From contig OX485803.1 of the NCBI GenBank assembly GCA_950295325.1, positions 39,693,554-39,757,553 on the forward strand: 64,000 nucleotides of DNA, written 5' to 3'. Under the pieces are notes generated by a model, which made no database searches, was not told where the DNA came from, and worked only from the letters and a program-made list of their open reading frames with translations. Positions 1 to 11,553 of the stretch are shown here, in pieces (positions within the stretch are counted from its first letter, which is position 1; every line of letters starts with the position of its first letter). The position numbers were made by a program, and so were the translations under genes. This DNA comes from Polytrichum commune. Lineage: Eukaryota > Streptophyta > Polytrichopsida > Polytrichales > Polytrichaceae.

Positions 1-993
1 AATGGAAAATTGTTTGATGACTTAAGTCAATTTCAACGTGTAGAGCAGCAAGGTGAAATAACCTTCTCGATTGTGAACACGCATTCCAATCACTTGGAAG
101 CATTGGAATGTCAGGTCCAACTCTTGAAGTAGTATAATGAGGGGGACCGTTTTAAGTCCACCACATCTGCTGGCAAGCCGGAACGGTTCAAGGATAAGTC
201 CAAAATTACCATTCTGGCTTGGCTCAACCAGATGAAAAAGTTCTTGGTTGCACGCCAGATTGCTCCTGAGGAGTGGGTCACAATTGCGTCAACATATTTG
301 GAAACCAATGTGTCACAACATTGGGATATGCTTGGATTGGAGCTGGCAGCGGATAAGAAAGATCCGCAGCTCTGGGATAACTCCTATGATACATTACTCA
401 CTGCTTATGGCAGTGTCAATCAGGAGTTGGTAGCCCAGAACAAGCTTCGTGTTCTTAAACAGAAAGATTATGTTGAGGAGTATGCAAATGAGTTTCAGCA
501 GTTGTGCTCACACATTACTAAAAATCTTGTCTTCCGGGGAGATAAGATTGAGAGATTCATATCAGGTCTCAAAGAGGATATCCGCAAGAACGTCTTGGTG
601 GATCTTAAGGGCGATGGTGGGCCATGGGAGGACATCAAGCGTCTCATCAATTATGCAGTGACTATAGACGCTACATACACACAAGATACAAAAGGACGGG
701 ACAATGATAAGTCTCATTTTGATGCACCGGTTGTCAAGACCAATGGCCACACAGGGCCAATTAGAGACAACAAGTCTCGCCGCTCTGACGGCCGCTCTTC
801 CGCCTTTTACAAGAAGAGTAAGCAGGGTAAAGGGGAGGCCCCTTCGGCAAGAAGCACTGACAAAAAGGATGGTCTTTGTTTTCAATGTCACAAGGAAGGA
901 CACTTGGCTAGAGATTGTTCTAATGACAAGAAGAGTGTTGAGCAGCAACCTGCAAAGAAAGGCAAGAAGCCTTTTTACAAGTCCGACACTTAG
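1..993 (+). pseudogene. gag (nucleocapsid) of the Ty3/gypsy element
   Basis: Gag packages retroelement RNA. The frame starting at base 1 is open except for one TAG at 130-132, and an ATG-started portion runs from 232 to 993. The central part (about 180-680) reads like the retrotransposon gag domain: a conserved Trp-rich stretch, then a YxxxFxxL-like segment YANEFQQLC. A Lys/Arg/Ser-rich linker follows, and then a CCHC zinc knuckle CFQCHKEGHLARDC near 877-918. It ends at a TAG (991-993), while pol lies in another frame beginning about 12 bases later. That could be a frameshift site or simply decay. The N-terminus lies outside the window. Confidence 0.88.
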
Positions 994-1004
994 GCAGTGG
1001 GCTA

Positions 1005-4000
1005 GTGTCAGGACCTGTTCAAGTTTCAGAGGGTATTTTTGATTTGCCTAGTGATGCTTTGGAAGTGATTCAGGGCTTAGTCAATAAGCAATTTAATATA
1101 ATCGTGTCTGATATTTTGAATAAAGACATTATTTTTCCAACTCCGTTACTCCCACTCAGTGATGTGTTAGATGTGAACTCCAAAGTTTATGGAGCGTTCT
1201 CATTGATTATACCATCAGTGGATGATTTGCAAAGTTTATTGAGATCTTATTTGCACGGTAAAGAGGGAGCGCCCTATGAGACCGGTGTTTGTTTTATTGT
1301 TGACAAACGTAAAACAAAAAGTCTTAAGAGAACGCTACCAAGATTTAAGTTGATCCATCAATTTGAATCAAACTCAGTATAGTGACATGTTTATTTGGAT
1401 GAACCTAGGCCACGTGTGTTGAATCAGCTCATTCTGTCTTCTCAACTGATGATGAGTTTCTCAGGGCAAGTAGCTCATCAGGATGCATCTGTATTAATGG
1501 ATAGTGCCACATGACATTGCTTTGTAAGTTCTGATTTTGCTAAGACCTTTGGGTTAAAAGTGAAAAATGGCAGTAACACACTGGTATTAGGCAATGGTGA
1601 TGAAGTCCAAACGGACGGCAAGATTAAAGTTCATGTTAGAATACAACAATATCAAAGCCAAATTACTTGCCTGGTGGCAAAGTTAAGTGAAGGCATTGAT
1701 TTGATATTGGACAATGATTGGCTAGTGCAGCACAAGACACGCTTGGATTTTGCATCTGAATGTTGCGTGTTGTATAAGGGCCGCCGTAAAATAACACTGC
1801 ATGTGAACCCAATGCAATATCAGAGTCCAAATCCCCATAGATTCACCGCCATGCAGTTCAAACGGTTAATTCGAAAGGGAGCAACGTCGTTCTTAGTTCA
1901 GTTGACCGCGGTTGGAGACAACGTAGAGGACACAGTGGCAACACCTTATGCCACAGTGTTGGAGGAATATGCTGATGTTTTTCAGCCCATACCTACAGGG
2001 TTACCTCCAGAGCGGGAAATGGCCCATACTATTCTTTTAGAGCCAGATGGCAAGCCGCCATTTAGGCCGATCTATAGGTTGAGTCCTCTCGAGCTGCAGG
2101 AGGCCAAGAAACAGATCAAGGAGTATTTGGAAAAATGATGGATAGAACCTAGTTCATCGCCTTATGGGTCTCCCATCTTGTTCGTCAAGAAAAATGATGG
2201 AACGCTGCGAATGGTGGTGGATTATTGGGCACTTGTTAAGCAAACGGTAAATAATCGTTATCCGTTGCCTCGTATTGATGATCTTTTTGACCAGTTAGCC
2301 GGCTCTACAGTATTTTTATCTCTTGATTTGGCACAAGGTTATCACCAGATTAGGATATCCGAGGAGGATGCTCCTAAGACGGCGTTTAGAACACCGTTTG
2401 GTCATTACCAATTCAAAGTATTAAGTTTTGGAATGACCAATGCACCAGCAATTTTTCAAGGAGTAATGAATCGTGTTTTTCACAAGTTCATTGGAAAGTT
2501 TGTTTTGGTATATCTGAATGACATCTTAATTTTTTCAAAGAACGAGGAGGAACATGTCAGTCATTTGGCACAAGTACTTCAAATTCTACGAGAGAATCAT
2601 TTTTATGCAAAGATGTCTAAGTGTCATTTCGGAAAGAATGAATTGCATTATTTAGGACATATTGTTGGCAAGGAAGGCATCAAGGTGGATCCTAAGAAAA
2701 TTGAGACTGTGGCCAAGTGGCATAGACCTCTTGAAGTCGGACAATTACGATCATTTTTGGGGATTTGCAATTATTTCCGCAGATTCATACATGGATATTC
2801 CACTCTGGTTGCGCCTTTGACTTCTCTGACGCGAAGCAAAGTCAAGTACATTTGGACTGATGAGTATGAACGCGCTTTTGAGAATGTTAAGTATGCTTTA
2901 ACACATGCACCAGTTATGACCTTACCTAAGTTAGGAGAGCCATTTGAGGTCGTTAGTGACGCTTCTTTATTCGGAGCAGGGGCCGTCTTACTTCAGGGAG
3001 GTAAACCTATTGCTTTTGAGAGTAAGAAATTTTCTCCCGCTAAGAAAAATTACACTACTGGTGAACAAGAACTTGCAGCAGTTGTGCACGCCATACGAAC
3101 CTGGCAGTGTTACCTAGAGGGTGCAGATTGCACGATCGTCACAGATCATAACCCTCTGGTATATTTAAAAACACAACAAACGTTATCAAGGCGTCAAGCT
3201 CGGTGGTTGGAGTTCTTTGAGCAAAATTTTGTCTATAGATGGGTGTATAGACCAGGAAGGATTAATATGGCAGATCCTCTGAGTCGGAATCCACTAGACC
3301 CGGGTGACTAGCTAGCCTTGATGGCACCGCGGTCTGCTCCAAGTAATTCGGTCCTTCAAATGGTGGCTGCAGACGCTAAGCGAGGTGATCCTGTTGAGCA
3401 AGACAACAATCCGAAGGGGTACCCGGAGTTCGTCAGTGATCAGAAGTTATATCAAACTATCATTGCCGGGTATGCTCTTGATCCTTGGTTCTCAAACCCG
3501 CACAATCTGAAACATTTTGTTTATGAAAATCACATCTGGTGGTATGAAAATGCGGTTGTGGTTCCAGATGTGTCATTCCAAGGATCGAATATCAGGTCAT
3601 TTTTGCTCCGTGAGTATCATGATGCAATGTATAGCGGTCATGTAGGGGTAACTAAGACGTATAAGAAGGTGCTAGTAAACTTTTGGTGGCCTGAGATGCA
3701 AGGGTGCATCAGAAGCTATATAAAATCTTGTGAGATTTGCCAAAGGAGCAAGGCCCATACTCTTAAACCAGCAGGCCTTTTACAACCATTGGAGATTTCT
3801 GATAGAAATTGGGAAGTAGTGAGTATGGATTTTATCTCTGGATTGACTCCATCTACTAATGGTTATGATGCCATCTTTGTGTGCGTGGATAAGTTGTCCA
3901 AGATGGCCCACTTTATGCCAACCACCACACACGTTACTGCTGAAGGTACGGCAAGGTTATTCCGTGATCATGTATATAAGTTGCATGGTCTACCCAGGGT

Positions 4001-4949
4001 AATCCTAAGCGACAGGGACGCTAGATTCACAAGTAGGTTTTGGGATGCATTGCATGGTCTTTTGGGGACAAGGTTGGCCATGTCCACCGCATTCCATCCT
4101 CAAAATGATGGGCAGACGGAATGGGTAAACCGTATCCTGGAGGATATGTTGCGGCATTATGCCAACCCAGTGCAAGATGATTGGGATGAATTCCTTGCAG
4201 TAGTTGAATTTGCATATAATAGCTCGTGGCAAGAGTCTGTACGGAATACTCCGTTTGTCCTGAACTATGGTCAGCAACCCCGGATACCAATTAGTGGGAA
4301 CAGCAGGTGTCAAATCCCTACTGCGCATAATTTTGTCGAGCATATGACACATGTGATTGGCGAGGCCAATAAACATCTCATTGCTGCGCAACAACAACAA
4401 AAGTTCTATGCTGACAAGAATCGACGAGAGGTCTCGTTTGAAGTGGACCAGTAAGTGCTAGTAAGTACTGCCAACATTAAGTTGAAGGTCCCATGAGCTC
4501 GAAAGCTTTTACCAAGGTAGATTGGCCCATTTCGGGTGGTACAAAGGATAGGGGTGGTAGCATACCGCGTGCAACTGCCAGATACATTTAAGATCCACGA
4601 TGTCTTTCATGTGTCGCTTCTTAGGCCTTATGTGGTCGATGGCAGGGTACAGCCTCCCCCTCTGCCAGTCTTTGAGGAAGATGCATTTTATGAAGTAGAA
4701 CGCGTGCTTTTACACAAAGATAGAGGGTCTCGTTCTCGCCCCAAGAAATTCTATCTTATCAAATGGCTTGGATATGCACTTGAGCATAATTTATGGGAGC
4801 CCGAATGCAACTTGAGTGTAGAAGTCCTCAAGGAGTACTGGGATACGGTAGCAAAGTTTGAGGACAGACTTACATGCCATGGTGTTAAGCGTGACCGCGA
4901 AGCCCCAGCTGCGCAAAAACGTTTGAGGTGGAAGGTATCTTCGGGGTAG
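1005..4949 (+). pseudogene. pol polyprotein (PR-RT-RNaseH-IN-chromodomain), several in-frame stops
   Basis: All pol blocks share one frame, interrupted by stops at 1380-1382, 2136-2138, 3309-3311, 4452-4454 and two more before 4536. Protease remnant: the region around 1500-1750 with LILDNDWL and, just upstream, a degenerate DSAT site (LMDSAT followed by a stop at 1510-1512). Reverse transcriptase: about 2000-2600. Its catalytic YxDD box reads YLND (Asn codon 2517-2519), a loss of one aspartate. RNase H: about 2940-3290 with SDASLFGAGAVLL and TDHNPL. Integrase: zinc site H..H (YHDAMYSGHVG) and CEIC near 3610-3740, then the DDE core with MDFISG, LSDRDARFTS and HPQNDGQTE. Chromodomain: about 4690-4860 with YEVERVL, KWLGY and NLWEPE. 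Several stops sit where Trp or Arg/Gln codons are expected, consistent with C-to-T decay of methylated DNA. Confidence 0.93.
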
Positions 4950-5143
4950 ACGCCTTCTGTTCTTTCATGCTTGCACACGATCCTATAAATGGGGTGTTAT
5001 TATTAACTTGTTTCACCCTGCCAATTGACATGGAGCATGGTACAGATACAGATCCCATGACTCGCTTAAATTAGTGGTGGTCTTGACTATATTTGTCTTG
5101 ATGCACTACGATTTGGGATAATTCATGAACGCGGACGTTCATT

Positions 5144-5400
5144 TCTAAGTGGGGAGGTGTATAACGTGCATTACATATTTATTGTTTATTGTTTATTTAC
5201 AACCTCTCATTCAACTAGGACTCCTTTACTAGAAGACTAGAGGCGCTATCCTAAGTGCTTTAGCAGTCCTAAAGGTAAAGGGAGTTAACTAGTTGAAGCT
5301 ATGGTTTTACACTTGGTTCTACCTCGTAAGTAACGACCATTAGTTAAGTGCACTTAGAATTATCCTAAAGGCATGGAGGGAGAGCTTGCTAGCATATACT
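5144..5400 (+). repeat. Polypurine tract and 3' LTR start of the gypsy element
   Basis: A purine-rich run (AAGTGGGGAGG, about 5147-5157) is followed at 5158 by TGTATAACGTGC, the usual TG start of an LTR, about 200 bases after the pol stop. The LTR end is not resolved. Sequence to about 5400 is AT-rich and non-coding, and the C-terminal end of a piggyBac remnant follows at 5423. With no 5' LTR in the window the length cannot be confirmed. Confidence 0.55.
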
Positions 5401-5422
5401 TAACTACTAGTTGGAGGTGGCT

Positions 5423-7862
5423 TCAACTCATAGTAGTATCTAGTATATAAGCTCTAAGGTTGGGAGGAACATGCCTCTTGAATCTCATAATATTTGAGAA
5501 CGTTACACACATCTTGGTGGCCACTTCATAGTGAAATTTTACTTGGCTCATCACACTTTCACCTATCCTTTGCATACGAGCACGGTACAAAATATATGCA
5601 TTGACAAGAGATATATCTAATAAATGTAACAAAATTCTATGCCACCATTTGTGATCTCGTGTTTGTACAGAATAATTGCCCCGCAATTGATCTTGCACAT
5701 CTACTCCCCGCATGTAGTCTTGGTAATATACCAATGCGGGTGAGCAATGGATGTCTTTTACGGCATTTTTATGCCATCTGCCCACAAACATGTCATTTGT
5801 TGCATCTATGGGGAACATAGCCGTAGTCAAAATTGTCACCGGCTTGTTGTTAAGCCAAGTGACAGCGGCCAATTGATGTGATGCGTACATTCACCACCAC
5901 ATTGTACCACGAGGAACCGCTCTAACGGCTTTAGCCTTGTCAATTGTTTATGCACTTGGCTAACCTCGCTTATTGGTTCTACAAGTCCTAGTAGTTCTGA
6001 AACCAAGCTTCGAAAGATCCCAAAATAAAATTGGACTTGTAAACCAATTATCGCAAGTGATCACATGTCCCACGTGGTCCAACCCGCTCACTAAACTAGT
6101 CACCACTTTATAACCGGTATTTTGATCTTCACCCTCACATTCTTCACTTTTACCGCAATAAATTTCCATTTTTTAGACATACTTTGACACACTATTTGCT
6201 AAACACCAAATTTTTATGTCATATTGAGTAGGCTTTGCTTTCATATATTGTCTAATAAGTGAATATTTTCCGCAATAATTTACCATCATCTCATCAATAG
6301 TAAGGTTTTACTCGGGCTGCCAATATTGGGAATACAACACATTATGCTCGCGCACTAACCACTCACATTTGGCGATTTTGCTATAATTTGGTTCATCTTT
6401 ATTTGTAGTTATGTGGTCGTTATCAACAAGATGTATACATCTCAATATGTCCTCAAATCTTCTTCTACATATTATAGAGCTAATTTCTCGTGAATATAAT
6501 ATATCAATAGAGGACCAATGCAACCTTTGGTTTGAAATTTTTTTAGACCCATGAAAATTACAATTGCACACCAAGATTTCAATTTGGACACGGTCAAATA
6601 TACCCACTTTGGCCTACCTAATGTGCCATTTTTTCCGTTAGATCGACTGGCATACAAATTCGTCATGTGTACAATTTTGCGCATCATGTCTAGCGGCCAA
6701 AACAACATTAAATATTCCTCTAAACTCTCAAACTCGCCCAATCCGTCCTTGAAACCTTCGGACCCACCTCGCCACTCTACATGTGGAATGGACGATACCG
6801 ACGAATTCCACATGTGCTCCGCAAACCTTTCTTTCTCGGATAACCTATCTAGGCAATCAAAATTCCCATATCTGATGCCAAGTTCATGGTCTGCCCTATT
6901 AGACTCCATAAACCAAGTTCTGGTTTTTGGAGTCAATGTATTCATAGTTTATAGGGGATCCTCCTCTCCTTGGTCACTCGGTTGGTAGTCACTATCATTG
7001 TCACTAGGATATTCCCTAGAAAAAGCCCACATTTGTTGTGTGGGCAATTCAAGGATATTATCATTTTCATCCACCCATTATACCACGACCTCGGGTACAT
7101 CGTGCAACCCAAAAACATCATACAACTGGATGCTCAAAAATGTCAAACCATGGGTTGGTTCGTAATATTCGTTCATGACAGTTCCCTAAAAGTAGTCAGA
7201 CTCTGAGAAATTGACATCTAACTACATGACATCGGGGAGTTCAATACACGGGACCCTCACAACTTGATCACAACGCCCAAGTGTATGCAATGGTGGGATA
7301 AGCGAGCATTTAGAATTAGATCTCAAACCCGGTTTCAAATGAGGAGTCTCTCGCGATAAATTAGGAAAACCCACTCCATCCAAATGAAAATTAGAACCCA
7401 ACGGCTCATTTTCATTATCAGAAGTGAACAAGGATTTCTGACTCGTGGATCCAGGACCTACTACTTTGGAGGACGTCCTAGCCTCACTATGAACAACAAC
7501 ATGATCACAATCCACATTCACAATCGGACTACCGGTGCCAGAAATGTTGATAATGACAGGGAGAGGGGTGGTTTTACACCGCTTGCGAGCTCTGCCCATC
7601 GTTCTTGTCCTCGCTGGCTCGGGCCGGCCACAAGCGCCTCAACTCGCTCCGTCGTTGGCGCCACCCCAACCGATGCGCCACCATACGCCTCCACAAATAT
7701 CACAAGTTTCGTGCCTCCGGCTTTTTTGGCAATCTCACATGCTTTGGTCGCGGAGCTGTGACCAAAATATCCTCATCCAACAGGAAAACAAGGTCCGCTA
7801 CAACATCATCTGATTTCTGCAAATCTTCTCTCACCCAAGCTGCCACAACAACTCTCGCTTAA
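5423..7862 (-). pseudogene. piggyBac-family (DDE_Tnp_1_7) transposase remnant
   Basis: Cut-and-paste transposase of the piggyBac superfamily, read right to left. The N-terminal acidic and charged part lies at about 7860-6950. The conserved core runs from about 6945 to 5423. The three expected catalytic aspartate contexts are visible: TIDEMMV (about 6290), ITCDNWFTS (about 6040), and YMRGVDVQDQL (about 5700), followed by KWWHRILLHLLDISLVNAYI. The frame from 6607 to 5423 is one frame broken by stops near 6308, 6180, 5960 and 5890. A frameshift in a T-tract near 6540 separates it from the 6945-6472 frame, and another lies near 7560-7600. It is therefore not functional. I could not find convincing terminal repeats with TTAA duplications. 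Confidence 0.88.
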
Positions 7863-8729
7863 GATAGAACAGTGTGAGCCTCTCTAGGGACAATGGCCAT
7901 CTTTTATGGCCTTCAACTCTAGCTCAGACCCAAAAAAATTCTAGCTCAGATGCTCAACTCTAACTCAAGTTCTAGTTCAGATGCAAAAAAAACTCTAGCT
8001 CAGATGCTCAACTCTAAGACATTGAGAGAAAACGACATGAAATTTTCCATCCGAAATGTGGAAGAACTTGTCTGTAGCAATTTGAATGTGCCACAGTGGA
8101 ATCTCCCATAAGTACTATGCCCCAAAAAAAAATGAGAATTTGTTGAAGAGGATCCAAAACAAAAACAAAAAGCACCGAGAGGTTAGATTTAGCACACACA
8201 TGCGCCCAATTTTTTGTGAAGACTCCCAATAATGAAGTCAAGTCCACCAACGAAGCTACCTACCAATCGTCATACCCATCGCAGATCGGAATTTGCAAAA
8301 TTCTCCACATTGCTCTCATAAACAAAAAATACATTTGACTCAGATCACCACCCTAAACCCAGAAACCACAAACCACATCAAAACGATAACGAAAACTCAT
8401 AGAATTAAATGCTCACAACCAAAATTTCCTTTTTAGAAGATGGGTAATTTTCCTGAAGTCTTGAACTTCAACTGGTTACTTCTCAAATTCAACCAGTTCA
8501 TATGGTAACAAGTTATTCAGTGACGAGTTACATGTTTCAGATGTCCAAATGAATCTTGATTGAGATTGCATGCTTACTATAATTCCAAGCGTTTCATATG
8601 TTTTCAGACATGTAAACTGTAGTGTAGTTGGAACTTGGAAACCTGATGAAGGCAGTCCACAGCAGTGGCATTGGTGTATGCAATGACCAGGAGGCTGAGC
8701 CTCTGAGGTACTGGACCTGGGGTACAAGC
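7863..8729. repeat. Gene-free stretch with a short tandem repeat
   Basis: At about 7905-8023 the phrase CTCTAGCTCAGATGCTCAAC recurs two to three times in a ~60-bp tandem unit with A-runs. The rest (8024-8729) shows no coding pattern I can support. The piggyBac remnant lies to the left and the rRNA fragment to the right. Confidence 0.6.
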
Positions 8730-8938
8730 ACCCTACTGATGCTCGGTGCCGCTATAGTAATTCAACTTAGTACGAGAGGAACCGTTGATTCACATAATTG
8801 GTCATTGCGTTTGGTTGAAAAGCCAGTGGCGCGAAGCTACCATGTGTAGGATTATGACTGAACGCCTCTAAGTCAGAATCCATGCTAGAAGCGGCGTTTT
8901 CTACCTCCCCGCTTGTTACCCGACTACCAGTAGGGGCA
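8730..8938 (+). rRNA. Diverged fragment of the 3' end of nuclear 25S rRNA
   Basis: The stretch matches the 3' part of plant 25S rRNA. It starts with ACCCTACTGATG. Next come a sarcin-ricin loop core AGTACGAGAGGAACC (8770-8784), GTTGAAAAGCCAGTGGCGCG, TGACTGAACGCCTCTAAG and a final CAGTAGGGGC. Several C-to-T differences and a short altered segment at about 8900-8920 show it is not a working copy. No upstream 25S body or 18S/5.8S is present in the window, so this is an isolated insertion, presumably carried here by a rearrangement or transposition. Confidence 0.93.
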
Positions 8939-9800
8939 AAATCACAATCGCAAAAAGCAGGTAGACTGCGACTTGCATAGTGAAATATTCAAATACATTC
9001 GATTGCATCTCTTTCGTTCAAAACCAGGCTAAAAGCAACTATTGCCAGAAACGAAACTCCCGCTAAACTCAAGTAAAAGTAGCTGCAAACTGCCAGTTCC
9101 GAATTCGGAGTCCAAAATGAATCACGCACATACTCAAAAACAAACTCAACAGATCTGGAAGTTTACCTTGTGGGCGGAAGCGCAACCTTTGACACCGGCT
9201 TCAACCTCCAAGCTAGGATCCGGTCTACGTTGTTGCTACTGTGCACAAGAACTTCTATATGGCTGAAGCAGGGAGTGAGTCCGTATGGTGACTCATGCGT
9301 GAGAGAGCGATGGCGAGAAATTGTCCGGTGCCACGAGATAGACACCTACCGCTCTCTCTAACAACTGCGCGAAGATGATTTACGGAGGACCTGATTTCAC
9401 TGGTGCAATCAGCGTCTAACGGTGCAATCAGGTCTCCGTTCAAAGTCGAATTCACCGCTCAACAACCCACAAACCTCTCACGCGCGGCCTCTGACTCCTG
9501 ACACACCTCAATTCTGCCAAACGGCACGTTTGGTTCTCATGTGAACTGCACGCTTATGGAAAAACGTTGCCCATGAGAGACCGTCGAAGCTGCCGAAAGC
9601 TCTCCGGCGACTCAAAGAATTCGCCAAAAATGCAATCCTTCATCATTTTCTGATCGGAAAAGACCATTGGATCCATCTCGCAAAAACAGCCAAGGTCCTC
9701 TCCCCGCAAATTTGGGCTTCTTTGGAACAATCTCATCCAATTTGCACTTTTCTACCTTCAAAAGCTCCCTGGGGGCCTTACGGTCCTTTAGGGGTTAACC
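8939..9800. other. Gene-free stretch
   Basis: No gene, RNA or repeat structure that I can support was seen between the rRNA fragment and the dispersed repeat. It is more GC-rich than most of the window, and short open frames occur on both strands without family resemblance. Confidence 0.5.
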
Positions 9801-10521
9801 GGACCCTATATTTGATTGGTATGTGGTTCGGTGAGGATCAAAGAGAAAGCATCATAACAACACATGAGCTTTATGGCGGGACCCCAAGGGCCTGGATAGA
9901 CTCTGTCTCAAAATGTGATTAATTATTTATTTTGCTGGAGTGCTTATGTTGTAACATAAACCTAAACCTAAACCTAAACCTAAACATGTAACTGTTGGCT
10001 AGAAGTCATTACTACATCTCGCAGCGTACCGTTGGATCTCTCTTGCTCTCAACTAAGTTTTCCTCTTAATAACTTCACTCAAAAATATGTTCTTACTTAT
10101 TTCTTCAAAAATCCATCTAAAAAATGAGCATGATACCCTTAAAAATGACTAATTGCATCACCATTAAAAGAAAGTGATTTGAATGTCCATGTGTAGCTCA
10201 TGATGTGAGCAGTTGATTGCCGCCTTCGTAGAAGGATCCAAAGTTATATTGACGGTGCCACATAGTTTATGCGAGAGCCAGGGGCCGATGGGACCCTAGG
10301 GTCCCGCCATTTGGTTCACATGTTTAAAAGAGATTGGACTATGTCTTTAAATATTTATTACTGATTTACATGCAACAATGAACACAATTGGGAGGACTTA
10401 TGTATCCAGTTAAGAAATCAACAAACATGCACTTCTAACAAGCATAACTAAATCAGGGGAGGTCTAATTTTCAATCCAATTTTTGCAAAAGTTTCATTGT
10501 AGATTTGCTAACATGAGTTTT
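9801..10521 (+). repeat. Dispersed repeat family, copy A (split by an insertion)
   Basis: The left part (9801-9866) begins CCTATATTTGATTGGTATG and the right part (10317-10521) includes AAAAGAGATTGGACTATG and ATCAACAAACATGCACTTCT. Together they align with copies at 21,816-22,080, 32,895-33,165 and, more weakly, 25,267-25,405. Copy B has the undivided sequence, which defines the insertion exactly. The family has no coding potential I can see and is of unknown class. Confidence 0.85.
9867..10316. mobile_element. 450-bp MITE-like insertion inside dispersed repeat A
   Basis: The insertion is flanked by CACATG direct repeats (9861-9866 and 10317-10322), present once at the equivalent place in copy B. 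Its ends are inverted: ATGGCGGGACCC near 9872-9884 and the complement GGGTCCCGCCAT at 10299-10310. It holds four units of CCTAAA (9961-9984) and a palindrome GGGACCCTAGGGTCCC near 10,290-10,305. There is no open frame of note, so it is a non-autonomous element of undetermined superfamily; a 5-6 bp duplication fits several. Confidence 0.75.
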
Positions 10522-11474
10522 GTTATGTATAATAAAGGTTCCTATGTCCCATCGGCAATCCATAAGGATCCATAATTTCAATAAGGGTGGGACTCAATCT
10601 TGATTAGGCCGGAACCAATAGTGCCATGACACATGTCCAAGATTCGAATGCTAAAACGAGGAGGATGGTTTAAATGAGTGCTAATGGTAGAATCTAGACA
10701 TTGGTAGTATATTCCGACCAAGTCTTGACTTTAAAACTCCATTGGAAGTTCAATTTATGAAATAAAATTACCAAAAAAATCTCTCTGATTTCTATCTTCC
10801 TACACGGGAAAATTTTGCAGCGCCTCATACTTCTCGAAACCTGGCGCATAATCGCTTAAGTGATCGGTTATGGGTGCCTCTGCTCTAAAATCTAATCGGT
10901 AGAAGTTGGAGAACATGAAAAACACCCAGATACCTTATATTCAAGTGGGAATCCTGGGAAGTGACAAGATGTAACAACGAAGATGTCAAGATGAACTCAG
11001 AACATGTGGCTGTTCGAGATTCATCACCTGACTTGAACCGTCTTTTATTAATTTCTCTGTCAACAAATTTCTTGCATACCGACACTGGTACAATTTAAAG
11101 ATCGAAACGGTAATTTTAAAATCTCTTCTTTCCTGTTCCTCTGAATTCGGTGTCTCAGGATTTCTCTTATTTGTACAACACCGCAAACATACACTTGCAT
11201 GGAGACCGGATATATTGCATTCTATTTGCAACACCCTTGCTGCCTGCATCAAATCACTGCAATACACAGATCATCATCACTTCTTCATGGGAACTTTCAT
11301 GTCCCGGATCAAATTTTCCTTCTTTTCTTCTATCGATCCCTACAACTACTGCTGCTACTTAACATCATCTTTATCATCTCCAAACCCTAAATTTCATTTC
11401 GGACTTTCTTCCCACCACCTACAAGCAGATTGAGTAGTACATGGAGAATGGGTTGATTCAATTCAGTCTCCTGA
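10522..11474. other. Gene-free stretch downstream of AMT2
   Basis: Only short overlapping frames without family resemblance are seen. The right-hand end would hold the 3' flank of the AMT2 transcript, which is read from the other strand. Confidence 0.5.
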
Positions 11475-11480
11475 TTTATT
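11475..11480 (-). terminator. Candidate polyadenylation signal of AMT2
   Basis: AATAAA on the minus strand, about 75 bases beyond the AMT2 stop codon and in the right orientation. The assignment rests on position and motif only. Confidence 0.45.
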
Positions 11481-11553
11481 TTTTCATGTATAAGAATTGG
11501 ATGTTGCTGCCATGTATGTCGTCGGAGACAGTAACTAACCCCAAAGTTTTGGT

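Larger units (their letters stand above)
1..5400 (+). mobile_element. Decayed Ty3/gypsy chromodomain retrotransposon (5'-truncated by window edge)
   Basis: The order gag, protease, reverse transcriptase, RNase H, integrase, chromodomain on the plus strand is that of a Ty3/gypsy element of the chromodomain clade. The gag frame is already open at base 1, so the 5' LTR and primer-binding site lie outside the window. After the chromodomain come a ~200-bp untranslated stretch, a polypurine tract and the start of a 3' LTR. The coding frames carry at least seven stops plus a frame change between gag and pol, so the copy is dead. The right boundary is uncertain because the LTR end cannot be matched to a 5' LTR, and a piggyBac remnant begins at about 5.42 kb. 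Confidence 0.93.

Noticed and set aside
5158-7870. TTAA-flanked terminal repeats for the piggyBac remnant
   Set aside because: TTAA sites exist on both sides (for example near 5,400 and 7,860) but the adjacent sequences are not inverted repeats of each other.
8628-8849. 73-codon frame as a protein
   Set aside because: It overlaps the 25S rRNA fragment and is a product of it.
9957-9985. Interstitial telomere repeat
   Set aside because: The unit is CCTAAA (6 bp), not the plant CCCTAAA, is present only about four times, and lies inside a small inserted element.
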